Origin: Saccharopolyspora indica
GTDB lineage: Bacteria > Actinomycetota > Actinomycetes > Mycobacteriales > Pseudonocardiaceae
Assembly: GCF_027853965.1 (NCBI RefSeq)
Contig: NZ_JAQGLB010000010.1
Location: 62,001 to 126,000, forward strand
DNA length: 64,000 nt
Reading direction: 5' to 3'
Under the pieces are notes generated by a model. The model searched no databases. It was not told the DNA's origin and saw nothing but the letters and a program-made list of their open reading frames with translations. Below are positions 35,739 through 44,769 of this stretch, piece by piece. Position 1 is the first letter of the stretch; each line of letters starts with the position of its first letter. Made by a program: the position numbers and the translations under genes.

Positions 35739-36724
35739 GAACCGCTCCGGAAGGCCTCCAGCAGGCGTTCCGCGGCCAGGCCAGCGGTCAGTTCTCCCGC
35801 CCGCACCTGGGATTCCACCTCGCCGAGGATCTCCCGCACGCCCGGGTGGTGGGTGAGCTCCGACAGCAGCTGGTCGCGCACCAGCGCCCAGGTCCACTCG
35901 ACCTGCTGGCGGCTGCGCTTCGCCGCGAACTCGCCGGTTTCGGTCAGCACCGCCCGGTGCTGCTCCACCTGCTCCCACACCGAGTCCAGGCCCAGGCTCT
36001 GCAAGCCGCTGCAGGTCAGCACCGGCGGTGTCCAGCTCGCGCTGATCGGGGTGAGCAGGCGCAGGGCGCCGCGGAGCTCGCGGGCCGCCTTGCGGGCTTC
36101 GGCCGCGTGATCGCCGTCGGCCTTGTTGACCGCGATGATGTCGGCCAGCTCCAGGACGCCCTTCTTGATGCCCTGCAGCTGGTCGCCGGTGCGCGCCAGG
36201 GACAGCAGCAGGAAGCAGTCGACCATGCCCGCCACGGTCACCTCGGACTGGCCGACGCCGACCGTTTCCACCAGCACCACGTCGAAACCGGCCGCCTCCA
36301 TCAGCACGATGGTCTCGCGCGTCGCGCGCGCGACGCCGCCGAGCGTGCCCGCCGACGGCGACGGCCGCACGAACGCCGCAGGGTCGCTGGCCAGCCTGCC
36401 CATCCGCGTCTTGTCGCCGAGGATGCTGCCGCCGCTGCGGGTGGACGACGGGTCGACGGCCAGCACCGCGACCCGGTGCCCGGCGGCGGTCAGCATCGAG
36501 CCCAGCGCCTCGATGAACGTCGACTTGCCCACCCCGGGCACGCCGGTGATCCCGACGCGGTGCGCGCCGCCGCTGTGCGGCAGCAGCTCGACCAGCAGTT
36601 CCTGGGCCTGCGCGCGGTGATCGGCGCGGGTGGACTCCACCAGCGTGATCGCCCGCGCCAGCTTGGTGCGGGAACCGGCGAGCACGCCCTTGGCGTAGTC
36701 CTGGACGTCGATGCTGCGCGGCAT
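35735..36724 (-). CDS. meaB: Methylmalonyl-CoA mutase-associated GTPase MeaB
   Basis: 329 residues from ATG 36724. G3E-family GTPase: P-loop GVPGVGKST (61-69), switch region [30 protein letters not shown] and the NKAD nucleotide-specificity motif. MeaB guards loading of adenosylcobalamin and protects methylmalonyl-CoA mutase from inactivation. The start is 2 bases after the mutB stop, so the three genes mutA-mutB-meaB form one coupled operon. Confidence 0.96.
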   Translation of the reverse strand: MPRSIDVQDYAKGVLAGSRTKLARAITLVESTRADHRAQAQELLVELLPHSGGAHRVGITGVPGVGKSTFIEALGSMLTAAGHRVAVLAVDPSSTRSGGSILGDKTRMGRLASDPAAFVRPSPSAGTLGGVARATRETIVLMEAAGFDVVLVETVGVGQSEVTVAGMVDCFLLLSLARTGDQLQGIKKGVLELADIIAVNKADGDHAAEARKAARELRGALRLLTPISASWTPPVLTCSGLQSLGLDSVWEQVEQHRAVLTETGEFAAKRSRQQVEWTWALVRDQLLSELTHHPGVREILGEVESQVRAGELTAGLAAERLLEAFRSGS

Positions 36725-36726
36725 GA

Positions 36727-38931
36727 TCAGTGGCCGAGCCGGGTGCGGAGTTCGTCGAGCAGGCCCAGCGCCGCGTCGGCGATGACGGTGCCCGGCGGGA
36801 AGATCGCCGATGCCCCGGCCTGGCGCAGCGCGTCGAAGTCGGCGGGCGGGATGACGCCGCCGACGACGATCATGATGTCCTCCCGGTCGATCGCGGCCAG
36901 CTCGTCGCGCAGCGCGGGCACCAGCGTCAGGTGCCCGGCGGCGAGGCTGGAGACGCCGACGACGTGCACGTCGGACTCGGCGGCCTGGCGGGCCACCTCC
37001 GCCGGGGTCTGGAACAGCGGGCCCACGTCCACGTCGAAGCCGAGGTCGGCGAAGGCGGTGGCGATCACCTTCTGGCCGCGGTCGTGGCCGTCCTGGCCCA
37101 TCTTGGCGACCAGGATGCGCGGACGGCGGCCTTCGGCCTCGGCGAAGTCCTCGACCCGTTCGCGCGCGGTCTCCAGCTGCTCCGACGGCCCCGATTCGTC
37201 CCGGTACACGCCGGTGATCGTACGGATCTGCCCGGAGTGGCGGCCGAAGACCTTCTCCAGCGCATCGGAGATCTCGCCGACGGTGGCCTTCGCCCGCGCC
37301 GCGTCCACGGCCAGCGCGAGCAGGTTGTGCGCGAGGTCGTTCGGCCGGTCGTCGGACATCGACGCCTCGGCCGCGGCGGTGAGGCGCCGCAGCGAGTCCT
37401 CGCAGGCCTGGCTGTCGCGCTCTTCCCGCAGTCGCCGCAGCTTCTCCAGCTGCTGGGCGCGGACCCCGGCGTTGTCGACCTTGAGCACGTCGATCTGCTC
37501 GTCGCCGTCGTAGCGGTACTTGTTGACGCCGATCAGCGGCTGGCGGCCGGAGTCGATGCGGGCCTGGGTGCGGGCGGCGGCCTCCTCGATGCGCAGCTTC
37601 GGGATGCCCGCGTCGATGGCCTGGGCCATGCCGCCGGCGTCCTCGACCTCGGTGATGTGCGCCCAGGCGCGCTCGGCGAGGTCCTGGGTGAGCCGCTCCA
37701 GGTAGTAGCTGCCGCCCCACGGGTCGATCACCCGCGTGGTGCCGGATTCCTGCTGCAGCACCAGCTGCGTGTTGCGGGCGATGCGCGCGGAGAAGTCGGT
37801 GGGCAGCGCCAGCGCCTCGTCGAGCGCGTTGGTGTGCAGCGACTGGGTGTGGCCCTGGGTGGCGGCCATCGCCTCGACGCAGGTGCGCACGACGTTGTTG
37901 TAGACGTCCTGGGCGGTCAGCGACCAGCCGGAGGTCTGCGAATGGGTGCGCAGCGACAGCGATTTCGGGTTCTGCGGCGCGAACTGCTTGACCAGCTTCG
38001 CCCACAGCAGGCGGGCCGCGCGCAGCTTGGCGACCTCCATCGCGAAGTTCATCCCGATGCCCCAGAAGAACGACAGCCGGGGCGCGAAGGCGTCGGTGTC
38101 CAGCCCGGCCTGCCGCCCGGCGCGCAGGTACTCCACGCCGTCGGCCAGCGTGTAGGCCAGCTCCAGGTCGGCGGTCGCCCCGGCCTCCTGGATGTGGTAG
38201 CCGGAGATCGAGATGGAGTTGAACTTCGGCATCCGCTGCGAGGTGTAGGCGAAGATGTCGGAGATGATCCGCATCGACGGCTGCGGCGGGTAGATGTAGG
38301 TGTTGCGGACCATGAACTCCTTGAGGATGTCGTTCTGGATGGTCCCGGCCAGCTTCTCCGGCGCGACGCCCTGCTCCTCGGCGGCGACGATGTAGAGCGC
38401 CATCACCGGCAGCACCGCGCCGTTCATGGTCATCGACACGCTCATCTTGTCCAGCGGGATGCCGTCGAAGAGCTGGCGCATGTCCAGGATCGAGTCGATG
38501 GCCACCCCGGCCATGCCCACGTCGCCGGACACCCGTGGGTGGTCGGAGTCGTAGCCCCGGTGGGTGGCCAGGTCGAAGGCCACCGACAGGCCCTTCTGCC
38601 CGGCGGCGAGGTTGCGGCGGTAGAAGGCGTTGGACTCCTCGGCGGTGGAGAACCCGGCGTACTGCCGGACCGTCCACGGCTGGTTGACGTACATCGTCGG
38701 GTACGGGCCGCGCAGGAACGGCGCCAGCCCGGGGTAGGTGTGCAGGAAATCCAGGCCCTCGGTGTCGGCCGAGGTGTACAGCGGCTTGACGCCGATGCCC
38801 TCCGGCGCCTCCCACACCAGCGCGTCGGACTCCTTGCCGGTGGCGGCGAGCACCTCCTCCTGCCAGCGGGGGAGACCGGCGGGCGGCGGGCTGTCCAGCG
38901 GGACGTCGGCGAAGTTCGGGATCTGCGTCAT
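36727..38931 (-). CDS. mutB: Methylmalonyl-CoA mutase large (catalytic) subunit
   Basis: 734 residues from ATG 38931. The TIM-barrel part carries family landmarks ([51 protein letters not shown]), and the C-terminal cobalamin domain has the base-off motif DGHDRG (His616), SSLAAGH and VVGGVIPP. It interconverts succinyl-CoA and (R)-methylmalonyl-CoA with adenosylcobalamin, feeding propionate catabolism or supplying polyketide extender units. Overlaps mutA by four bases (ATGA at 38928-38931). Confidence 0.97.
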   Translation of the reverse strand: MTQIPNFADVPLDSPPPAGLPRWQEEVLAATGKESDALVWEAPEGIGVKPLYTSADTEGLDFLHTYPGLAPFLRGPYPTMYVNQPWTVRQYAGFSTAEESNAFYRRNLAAGQKGLSVAFDLATHRGYDSDHPRVSGDVGMAGVAIDSILDMRQLFDGIPLDKMSVSMTMNGAVLPVMALYIVAAEEQGVAPEKLAGTIQNDILKEFMVRNTYIYPPQPSMRIISDIFAYTSQRMPKFNSISISGYHIQEAGATADLELAYTLADGVEYLRAGRQAGLDTDAFAPRLSFFWGIGMNFAMEVAKLRAARLLWAKLVKQFAPQNPKSLSLRTHSQTSGWSLTAQDVYNNVVRTCVEAMAATQGHTQSLHTNALDEALALPTDFSARIARNTQLVLQQESGTTRVIDPWGGSYYLERLTQDLAERAWAHITEVEDAGGMAQAIDAGIPKLRIEEAAARTQARIDSGRQPLIGVNKYRYDGDEQIDVLKVDNAGVRAQQLEKLRRLREERDSQACEDSLRRLTAAAEASMSDDRPNDLAHNLLALAVDAARAKATVGEISDALEKVFGRHSGQIRTITGVYRDESGPSEQLETARERVEDFAEAEGRRPRILVAKMGQDGHDRGQKVIATAFADLGFDVDVGPLFQTPAEVARQAAESDVHVVGVSSLAAGHLTLVPALRDELAAIDREDIMIVVGGVIPPADFDALRQAGASAIFPPGTVIADAALGLLDELRTRLGH

Positions 38932-40778
38932 CGTCGGACTCCCAACTGGTCGTGGACGTCGGTGAGGACGGCCAGCGCATCGCACCCGGTGAAGACGAAC
39001 CCGTCCACCCCGGCCAGGTCGCCGGGCTTGCCCGCCAGCAGCACGCGCTGCGCCCCGGCCCGCTTCAGCGCCTCAGCCGTTTCCGCCGCGCGCTCGGCGT
39101 AAACCTTGTCGCTGGAGCACAAGCACACCACCGGAGCACCGGAGTAGGCGGCGACGACGTCCTCTGTGGACTCGGTGGCGCCTGCGTCGGTGCACTCGAC
39201 ACCGCCCGCGGCGAAGAGGTTCCGCGCGAAGGAGGCGCGGGCGTTGTGGGCGGCCAGCGGGCCGAGCGTCGCGAGGAACACCGTCGGCCGCTGCGGCTGG
39301 GCGTCGGCGGCCTCGCGCAGCCGCTCGAAGTCCTCGGCGTAGCGGTGCGCGGGAAGGCCGCCGGTGGGCCGCTCGGGAGCGGGCTCGCGTTCCAGCGGCG
39401 GCTCGTCGAGGTTCGGGAACTCGCTGACGCCGGTGATCGGGTCCTCGCGGTGCGCGATCGCGGTGCGCCGCCGCTCCCAGGTGGCGGCCAGCTCGTCGGC
39501 GATCAGGCCGGACTCCAGCGCGGCGGGCAGGCCACCGGCGGCTTCGATCCGCTGGAACCAGGCCCAGGCCGCCTTCGCCAGCTCGTCGGTCAGCGATTCG
39601 ACGTAGTAGGAGCCACCGGCCGGGTCGATCACCTGCGCCAGGTGCGACTCCTCCAGCAGCAGCGACTGCGTGTTGCGCGCGATGCGGCGGGCGAAGGCGT
39701 CCGGCAGCCCGACCGCGGCGTCGAACGGCAGCGTGGTCACCGCCTGCGCGCCGCCCACGCCTGCGGCGAACGACGCGATCGTGGTTCGCAGCATGTTCAC
39801 CCACGGATCGCGGCGGGTGAGCATCGCCGCGGAGGTCACCGCGTGCTGCACCTGGCCGCGCGCCTGCTCCGAGACGCCGGAGGTGCGGGTCACCTGCTCC
39901 CACAGGCGCCGCGCGGCGCGCAGCTTGGCGATGGTGAGGAACTGGTCGGCGGTGGCGGCGTAGCGGAACTCCAGCAGCCCGGCGGCGGTGTCGACGTCCA
40001 GTCCGGCGTCGGTGAGCCACCGCAGGTAGGTGGTCGCGGCGGCCAGCGAGCAGCCGAGCTCCTGAGCGTCCGAACCACCCGCCTCGTGGTAGGGCAGACC
40101 GTCCGCGACCAGCGCTTTCAGCTCCGGGAACGCCGTGCAGCGCTCGGCGAGCGCGACTGCGGCCGCCCGGTCACCGGGCCGGCCGGTCCGGGCCTGCCAG
40201 CCCAGCGGATCGGCGCCGAGGTTGCCGCGCAGCGCGCTGCCGCGCACGCCCTGCTCCTCGGCCAGCGCGAGGAAGGCGTCCGCGGCGGCGGCGAAGTCGG
40301 CCCCGGCGTCCAGCGTCACGCCGATCATGTCCAGGTGGACGCCTTCGAGCGCGTCGGCGAGCGCGTCGACGGCCAGGCCGCCGCGGCCCAGCCGCAGCCA
40401 CAGCGAGGACACGCCGTTGTAGAGGTCCGCCAAGATCTCGCGGTTGGCCTCGGCCGCATCGGGGTGCTCGTGCCGTTGCCGCACGTCCCAGCCCTCGGCC
40501 ACGCTGCCCTGCGGGCGGGTGCCCCGCACGAACGGCGTCAGCCCCGGCACTCCCGGCTCACCCGCGGTGCCGGTGTAGAGCGGGTGCACGGTGATGCCGT
40601 CGTAGGTGGTGGTGGCCAGCACGTCCTCGACCGGCCCGGCCGGATGCTCGTCCACCAGACCCGACCGCTGCAGGACCTTCTGCACCTGGGCTTGCCACTG
40701 CTCGTGGGTCGGTTCCGGGAACTCGGCAGCCAAGGGCAGTCCCGGCCCGACGCCGCTCGACTTCGAGTGCGCCACCAT
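38928..40778 (-). CDS. mutA: Methylmalonyl-CoA mutase small subunit
   Basis: 616 residues from ATG 40778. It has the same two-domain plan as MutB ([38 protein letters not shown]), but the cobalamin motif is lost ([15 protein letters not shown] in place of DxHxxG), as expected for the non-catalytic partner of the actinobacterial heterodimer. First gene of the mutA-mutB-meaB operon; ATGA overlap with mutB. Confidence 0.96.
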   Translation of the reverse strand: MVAHSKSSGVGPGLPLAAEFPEPTHEQWQAQVQKVLQRSGLVDEHPAGPVEDVLATTTYDGITVHPLYTGTAGEPGVPGLTPFVRGTRPQGSVAEGWDVRQRHEHPDAAEANREILADLYNGVSSLWLRLGRGGLAVDALADALEGVHLDMIGVTLDAGADFAAAADAFLALAEEQGVRGSALRGNLGADPLGWQARTGRPGDRAAAVALAERCTAFPELKALVADGLPYHEAGGSDAQELGCSLAAATTYLRWLTDAGLDVDTAAGLLEFRYAATADQFLTIAKLRAARRLWEQVTRTSGVSEQARGQVQHAVTSAAMLTRRDPWVNMLRTTIASFAAGVGGAQAVTTLPFDAAVGLPDAFARRIARNTQSLLLEESHLAQVIDPAGGSYYVESLTDELAKAAWAWFQRIEAAGGLPAALESGLIADELAATWERRRTAIAHREDPITGVSEFPNLDEPPLEREPAPERPTGGLPAHRYAEDFERLREAADAQPQRPTVFLATLGPLAAHNARASFARNLFAAGGVECTDAGATESTEDVVAAYSGAPVVCLCSSDKVYAERAAETAEALKRAGAQRVLLAGKPGDLAGVDGFVFTGCDALAVLTDVHDQLGVRR

Positions 40779-40920
40779 GGGAACAGATGGTAGGCCGGTG
40801 TCCGGAAATCGAACCTGATCAGCACTGTGACGCGCATCGCAAGTCCCCGGACGGTCGACCCGCTTGTGGACACCCACCCTGCCGGGCTCCCGATTTTGGC
40901 GGAACCCGACAATTGCGCGA

Positions 40921-41193
40921 TCACCGCTCCAGCGCGGCGGCCACATCTTCCCAGGGAACCGTGCCGGACTTCTCGGCCTCGGTGGCTCGACGCGCCCAGT
41001 ACGCGTCCTCCGCTGCTTCCCAGTGTTCGGCGATCTCAGGGGCGACCATCGCGGCAACCCGCCGACCGCAGTGCGTCAGGTAGATGAATCGGCCGTCTTG
41101 CGCGAGCTCGACGTAGTCGGGCAGGTGCGCGTGAGCGGTTGACACGTCGATCTCGACCGCATCGTCGCCGGAAACGAGTGGCTCGGAGCTCAT
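40921..41193 (-). CDS. Phd/YefM-type antitoxin without a partner toxin
   Basis: 90 residues. The N-terminal half (EIDVSTAHAHLPDYVELAQDGRFIYLTHCGRRVAAMVAP) is the Phd/YefM DNA-binding fold, and the C-terminal half is an acidic helix (EIAEHWEAAEDAYWARRATEAEK) that normally wraps a RelE, Doc or PIN toxin. No such toxin frame lies on either side: mutA is 142 bases downstream and the lipoprotein gene is divergent. Orphan antitoxins can act in trans or simply as regulators. Confidence 0.82.
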   Translation of the reverse strand: MSSEPLVSGDDAVEIDVSTAHAHLPDYVELAQDGRFIYLTHCGRRVAAMVAPEIAEHWEAAEDAYWARRATEAEKSGTVPWEDVAAALER

Positions 41194-41333
41194 TTGCGAA
41201 GCGTACGGCGACGAAAAGCCACAGTGATCACTCAGGGTGGCGTCAGAGATTACGAATCGTGTTCACATTGGGGTTTGGCAGGTCGTCGTGGGTGTTGCAT
41301 TGACTCGGGCCGATGACGTGGTGTGATCGGCCG

Positions 41334-41771
41334 ATGCGCGTTGTATTGCTGATCATGTTCCTCGTCGGTGTGGTCGTGAGCGGCGGCTGCGCTGACAGCC
41401 GGTCCCGCAACGCCCCACCGACGGTGGGGGAGGCCCTCGCGTTCAGCGGGGTCGTAGTCCCGCCGGGCGGGGAGGTGCTCGGCGTCGACGCGAGCGGCGG
41501 CATCGACTCCTTCTACAAGGTCGCGGTGGCCGTCGACGCCGGAGCGGTGGAGCGGTTGCTGGCCGATTCGCAGTTCCGCGCGTCGTTGCAGCCGGGACGG
41601 AAGGTCACCTACGAGCCGCTGCCGCAAGCGCCGATCGGCACCGACTTCGCCTCGGCCTCCGATGAACTCCCGCCGGGGCCGGGACGGCCGAACAGGGTCT
41701 TCCGCGAGCTCCTGGTCGATCGCTCCGCCCCGGCGCGCCCGGTCCTCCACGTCTGGGCCTTCACCACCTGA
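41334..41771 (+). CDS. Small lipoprotein of unknown function
   Basis: 145 residues from ATG 41334. The N terminus MRVVLLIMFLVGVVVSGGC is a lipoprotein signal with Cys19. The rest is a compact mixed domain (VVVPPGGEVLGVDASGGIDSFYKVAVAVDAGAVERLLADS) without a known family. Nothing in the neighbourhood suggests a partner. A perfect 22-bp palindrome (family D) begins 19 bases after its stop. Confidence 0.72.
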   Translation: MRVVLLIMFLVGVVVSGGCADSRSRNAPPTVGEALAFSGVVVPPGGEVLGVDASGGIDSFYKVAVAVDAGAVERLLADSQFRASLQPGRKVTYEPLPQAPIGTDFASASDELPPGPGRPNRVFRELLVDRSAPARPVLHVWAFTT

Positions 41772-41790
41772 CCGCCTCGCCCGGTGAGGC

Positions 41791-41812
41791 GTCAATTTCG
41801 TACGAAATTGAC
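41791..41812. repeat. Palindromic repeat family D, copy 1
   Basis: Perfect 22-bp palindrome with half-site GTCAATTTCGT. The same 22 bases occur at 49076 and 49114. Strikingly AT-rich for this genome. It is followed by CTCGGGTGACGG, matching the flank of copy 3 (CTCCGGGTGACGG). Confidence 0.85.
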
Positions 41813-41974
41813 CGCTCCTCGGGTGACGGTGGTGGTCAGGGGGCTTTTGGGTGGGGTGGAGCGATCGCCTGGGCGGGGCGCGCGTGCCCATGCCGCTTGG
41901 CTTCAAACGATCGGGGTGCATTCAGGTGGTGAACTCTGTGGAACAACGAGGTTTTCACACATCTGGGCCGCGCG

Positions 41975-42125
41975 GTCGGTCAGGTGCGGCGGGTGTCGAT
42001 CCGCTCACCTGCGGAGGAACCGCCGATTCGGGATCTTCCCGGTGAAAGCCCCCGGAGCGCGCCGGGCTCGGTGATCTTGACGGCAATGCGCGGTAGCGGT
42101 TCCTTGTGGTGGAGCCGATCGCGGA
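41975..42125 (+). ncRNA. Candidate structured leader RNA of the M23 peptidase gene (possible c-di-AMP riboswitch)
   Basis: The 440-base gap before the peptidase gene has no credible gene. Its middle carries GGAGGAACC (42013-42021), GGTGAAAG about 20 bases later and TTGACGGCAATGCGCGGTAG near 42078, in the order of conserved blocks of the ydaO-yuaA (c-di-AMP) class. GGAACCGC (42016-42023) pairs perfectly with GCGGTTCC (42096-42103), and CAGGTG (41981) pairs with CACCTG (42006). That riboswitch class often precedes wall-peptidase genes in actinomycetes. The spacing is not ideal, so this is a suggestion only. Confidence 0.3.
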
Positions 42126-42210
42126 CCAGGGCGCCCCGATTCCGGTGCTCGCGCCGAAAAGCCCTGTTGCCGCCGCAGTTCGGCGATCCCCGATTCCTCC
42201 AGGAGGCGGC

Positions 42211-43401
42211 ATGTTGCTCAAACGTGCGCTCGGCGTGGCCGCGGGCGCGGCGGTGGTGACCGCGATACTCGTGGCACCGGCCAGCGGAGCGGGCCAGGCG
42301 GACCTCGACTCGGCCGTGCGGGAGGCGATGCTGGCCGAGCGCGGCGCGGCCGCCAGCGCGGACTTCGGCACGCCGGTGCTGGCCGAGCCGCTGGTGGAGC
42401 CGACCCGCTCGAACGACCAGGGCTGGGCCTTCGGCACGACCACCATCCCCGCGCCGGACAAGGAGCACGCGGGCCCGCACACGGCGATCTTCGTGGCGCA
42501 CCGCCAAGCGCAGGGCTGGCAGGTCGAGCTGGACGGCACGGCCGAGTTCGTCGAGGCCGTCGAGCGGGCGCCCGCCGACGTGGTCAGCGACGGCGAGAAG
42601 CAGCTGTTCGCGCGCAACTACGAGAACAGCCGCGTCGCGGTGGCCGACACCGGCCTCGGGCTGCCGTGGGCCGAGGGCGTCGCCTGGTGGATGGGCGGCG
42701 GGCCGCACGGCGACAGCGGGCAGAGCCGTCCGTTCAGCTCGCTGGACTTCAACGGCGGCAACGGGCAGGTGCTGTCCGCGGGTGCCGGCCGCGTCTACAA
42801 GAGCTGCCTGCGCAACGGCAGCGGCCTCGTCCGCGTCGTGCACGAGAACGGCTTCAGCACGACCTACTACCACATGACCGGCCTGACCGACCTCGGCGAC
42901 GGCCAGCCAGTGGCCTACGGCGACTACCTCGGCCGCATCGACGTCGGCCTGCCCTGCGGCGGCAGCACCACCGGTCCGCACGTGCACTTCTCCTTGCTGC
43001 GCGGTGACTCCCACACCAAGGTCGACGGCCAGACCATCGGCGGCTGGACCTTCCGCGAAGGTGCCCAGGCCTACGGCGGCTACGCCGAGCGCAACGGCAC
43101 CCAGGTCGGCACCGGCGGTCAGATCACCAACCACGGCCAGGGCACCAGCACTCCCACCGGGGTGGTCGACGCCGGGCAGAACGCCTCGGTGAACGTGCGC
43201 GGCGAGCCGAGCCTGACCGCGCCGATCGTCGACGAGCTGCCCGACGGCACCGTCGTCCGGATCAAGTGCACCGCGCGCGGTGACGCCGTGGACGGCGTCT
43301 GGGGCCGCACCGACCTGTGGAACCAGCGCGACGTCGGCGGCTGGATCAGCGACGGATTCCTCTACACCGGTTCCGACGACCCGATCGCGCCTGCCTGCTG
43401 A
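42211..43401 (+). CDS. Secreted M23 (LytM) peptidase with SH3-like tail
   Basis: 396 residues from ATG 42211, AGGAGG five bases upstream. A signal peptide (1-27) is followed by a prodomain, then the LytM domain with zinc ligands His166 and Asp179 (GGPHG to SSLDFNGG) and the HxH pair His257/His259 (GPHVHFSLL). Residues 335-396 form an SH3b-like wall-binding domain (SVNVRGEPSLTAPIVDELPDG). It should cut peptidoglycan cross-links during growth or germination. The long leader may be regulatory. A hairpin follows the stop. Confidence 0.93.
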   Translation: MLLKRALGVAAGAAVVTAILVAPASGAGQADLDSAVREAMLAERGAAASADFGTPVLAEPLVEPTRSNDQGWAFGTTTIPAPDKEHAGPHTAIFVAHRQAQGWQVELDGTAEFVEAVERAPADVVSDGEKQLFARNYENSRVAVADTGLGLPWAEGVAWWMGGGPHGDSGQSRPFSSLDFNGGNGQVLSAGAGRVYKSCLRNGSGLVRVVHENGFSTTYYHMTGLTDLGDGQPVAYGDYLGRIDVGLPCGGSTTGPHVHFSLLRGDSHTKVDGQTIGGWTFREGAQAYGGYAERNGTQVGTGGQITNHGQGTSTPTGVVDAGQNASVNVRGEPSLTAPIVDELPDGTVVRIKCTARGDAVDGVWGRTDLWNQRDVGGWISDGFLYTGSDDPIAPAC

Positions 43402-43407
43402 ACCGGC

Positions 43408-43445
43408 GGTCGTGAGCGCGGCAGCCGGTACCCGCGCTCACGACC
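43408..43445. terminator. Bidirectional hairpin between convergent genes
   Basis: Perfect 14-bp stem GGTCGTGAGCGCGG with a 10-base loop, overlapping the last codons of the convergent small gene. The arm shares CGTGAGCG with family A repeats, so it may be a shortened relative. Confidence 0.6.
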
Positions 43446-43635
43446 CCGGGTGGCAGTGCTGGTAGACCCAGCCCGCTTCGGCGGAGTAGCGGAGCTCGTA
43501 GTGGGTCTCGATCTTGGGGCCGTCGTGCAGGTGGATGTGCCGCAGCAGCCGTCCCGCGACCGCTTCCGAATCCCGGAGGTCCTGCATCCGTCCGTCCAGC
43601 GGCCCGCCGATGAAACGCACGTTCTGGCTCGGCAT
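43438..43635 (-). CDS. Small conserved-looking hypothetical protein
   Basis: 65 residues from ATG 43635, with GAGGAGG just upstream; an open frame extends further back through a family B palindrome and is rejected. Sequence NVRFIGGPLDGRMQDL, then HYELRYSAEAGWVYQHCHPG, gives a compact mixed domain. No motif gives a function. Convergent with the M23 gene. Confidence 0.65.
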   Translation of the reverse strand: MPSQNVRFIGGPLDGRMQDLRDSEAVAGRLLRHIHLHDGPKIETHYELRYSAEAGWVYQHCHPGS

Positions 43636-43974
43636 GGCGCCCTCCTCCCGCACAGTCTTCCCCGTCCGCGTCCAATCGTCCCCGATCCCGGCCCCGCAAC
43701 ACCAGCGCGCGAACCGGTGGCCCGACCCGTTTCCGCTGGCCCGGCCGAGCCCGAACCTCGGGTTGTTCCCGGCCCCGCCGACCCGGAAACTTGCTCCCGC
43801 CGAAGCATCCGGTCTCGGACGCGCCGGTGGTGCGTCGGGATGCCGTGCGATTTCCATTGAAATCAGACGTCTGACTTCAATGGAAATCGCACGAGTTCTC
43901 CTCGCGGCGGAGCGAGTTGTCCGCATCCGTCGGCAGGTCCGACGGATCACGGTTTCAACGGGAATCGCGGAGCC
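43636..43974. other. Intergenic region with repeats but no gene
   Basis: Between the small gene and the TetR gene, both on the minus strand, 339 bases contain the family B palindrome (43847-43890) and a degenerate half-copy near 43949-43968 (GGTTTCAACGGGAATCGCG). Open frames across it are made of repeat arms and are not credible. Confidence 0.55.
43847..43890. repeat. Palindromic repeat family B, copy 2
   Basis: 44 bases with arm GCGATTTCCATTGAAATC and the central AGACGTCTGA; complementarity extends outward through CGTGC/GCACG to 43844-43893. The best-preserved family B copy. Confidence 0.85.
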
Positions 43975-44628
43975 TCAGGGGATCGCCGCCTCGATCTGGG
44001 CGAGGTGGTCGGCGAGGATCTCCTCGAACGCTCCGCCGCGGTCGGCTCCGACGGGCCGGAGGTCGCGGCCGTAGTAGGCCAGCGCGGGGAAGGATTCCGG
44101 ATCGGCGCCGAGCACCGCGACGCGGAACAGCTCCAGCCCCTGCTCGCGCTCTTCGGGCGTGCGGGTGCTGACCCCGGCCTCGGCGGCGATCAGCGCGACG
44201 AGCAGGACCGCGAGCCGGTGGTAGCGCGACGGGATCTCCTCGTCGGGCAGGCCTGATGCGCGCAGTGCTCGCAGCGCCTCTTCGATGACCAGCCGGGAGC
44301 CGGTGCCGCCGGAGGCGTAGCGACCCCAGATCGCGGCCAGCTGGGGCTGCTGGCCGAAGGTGTCCCGCAAGCGCAGGGCCAAGTTCGTGATGCGCTGCTT
44401 CCAGTCGCCCTTGGGCAGGTAGCCGTCCATGGCCTCGAAGAGGATGCGGTCTACGACCGCGCGCAGCAGCTCGGTCTTGCTGCGGAAGTGCCGGTAGAGG
44501 CTGGACGAGTCCGTGCCGAGCGCCGAGGCGAGCTTGCGCACGCTGAACGACTCGGCGTCGCTCGTGCGGAGCAGCTCCGCCGCCGTGTCCAGGATCTCCT
44601 CGGTCGTCCAGCGCCTGCGACCAGTCAT
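43975..44628 (-). CDS. TetR-family repressor
   Basis: 217 residues from ATG 44628. The helix-turn-helix (TTEEILDTAAELLRTSDAES, VRKLASALGTDSSSLYRHFRSKTELL) is canonical TetR, with a large helical ligand domain. Divergent from the serine hydrolase at 44770. Two palindromes of related sequence lie between the genes, so the repressor most likely controls both. Confidence 0.9.
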   Translation of the reverse strand: MTGRRRWTTEEILDTAAELLRTSDAESFSVRKLASALGTDSSSLYRHFRSKTELLRAVVDRILFEAMDGYLPKGDWKQRITNLALRLRDTFGQQPQLAAIWGRYASGGTGSRLVIEEALRALRASGLPDEEIPSRYHRLAVLLVALIAAEAGVSTRTPEEREQGLELFRVAVLGADPESFPALAYYGRDLRPVGADRGGAFEEILADHLAQIEAAIP

Positions 44629-44659
44629 CTCGCCCCTCTCGTCCGATCCACCATAACCG

Positions 44660-44702
44660 ATGCACTCGCGAATGCACTTGGCGATGCACGCACCGCGTGC
44701 AT
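44660..44702. promoter_or_regulatory. Paired TetR operators
   Basis: Two palindromes built from TGCA half-sites: ATGCACTCGCGAATGCAC (44660-44677; palindromic around TCGCGA) and ATGCACGCACCGCGTGCAT (44684-44702; perfect 8-bp arms). Centres are about 24 bases apart, the spacing for two dimers on one face of the helix, between the divergent TetR and hydrolase genes. Confidence 0.75.
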
Positions 44703-44769
44703 AATGAGGACATGCGCTCGCCGGAGCACTCGAACCCGGCGCGGACTCACTCGTGGAAGGGCACACCTC

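Noticed and set aside
28677..40778. Part of a polyketide or other biosynthetic gene cluster
   Set aside because: Three P450 genes and the methylmalonyl-CoA mutase operon are near each other, but there is no synthase, carrier protein, tailoring set or ferredoxin in the window.
40779..41333. Toxin partner for the Phd-like antitoxin
   Set aside because: Frames on both strands were read for RelE, Doc or PIN features; none is of credible length or start context.
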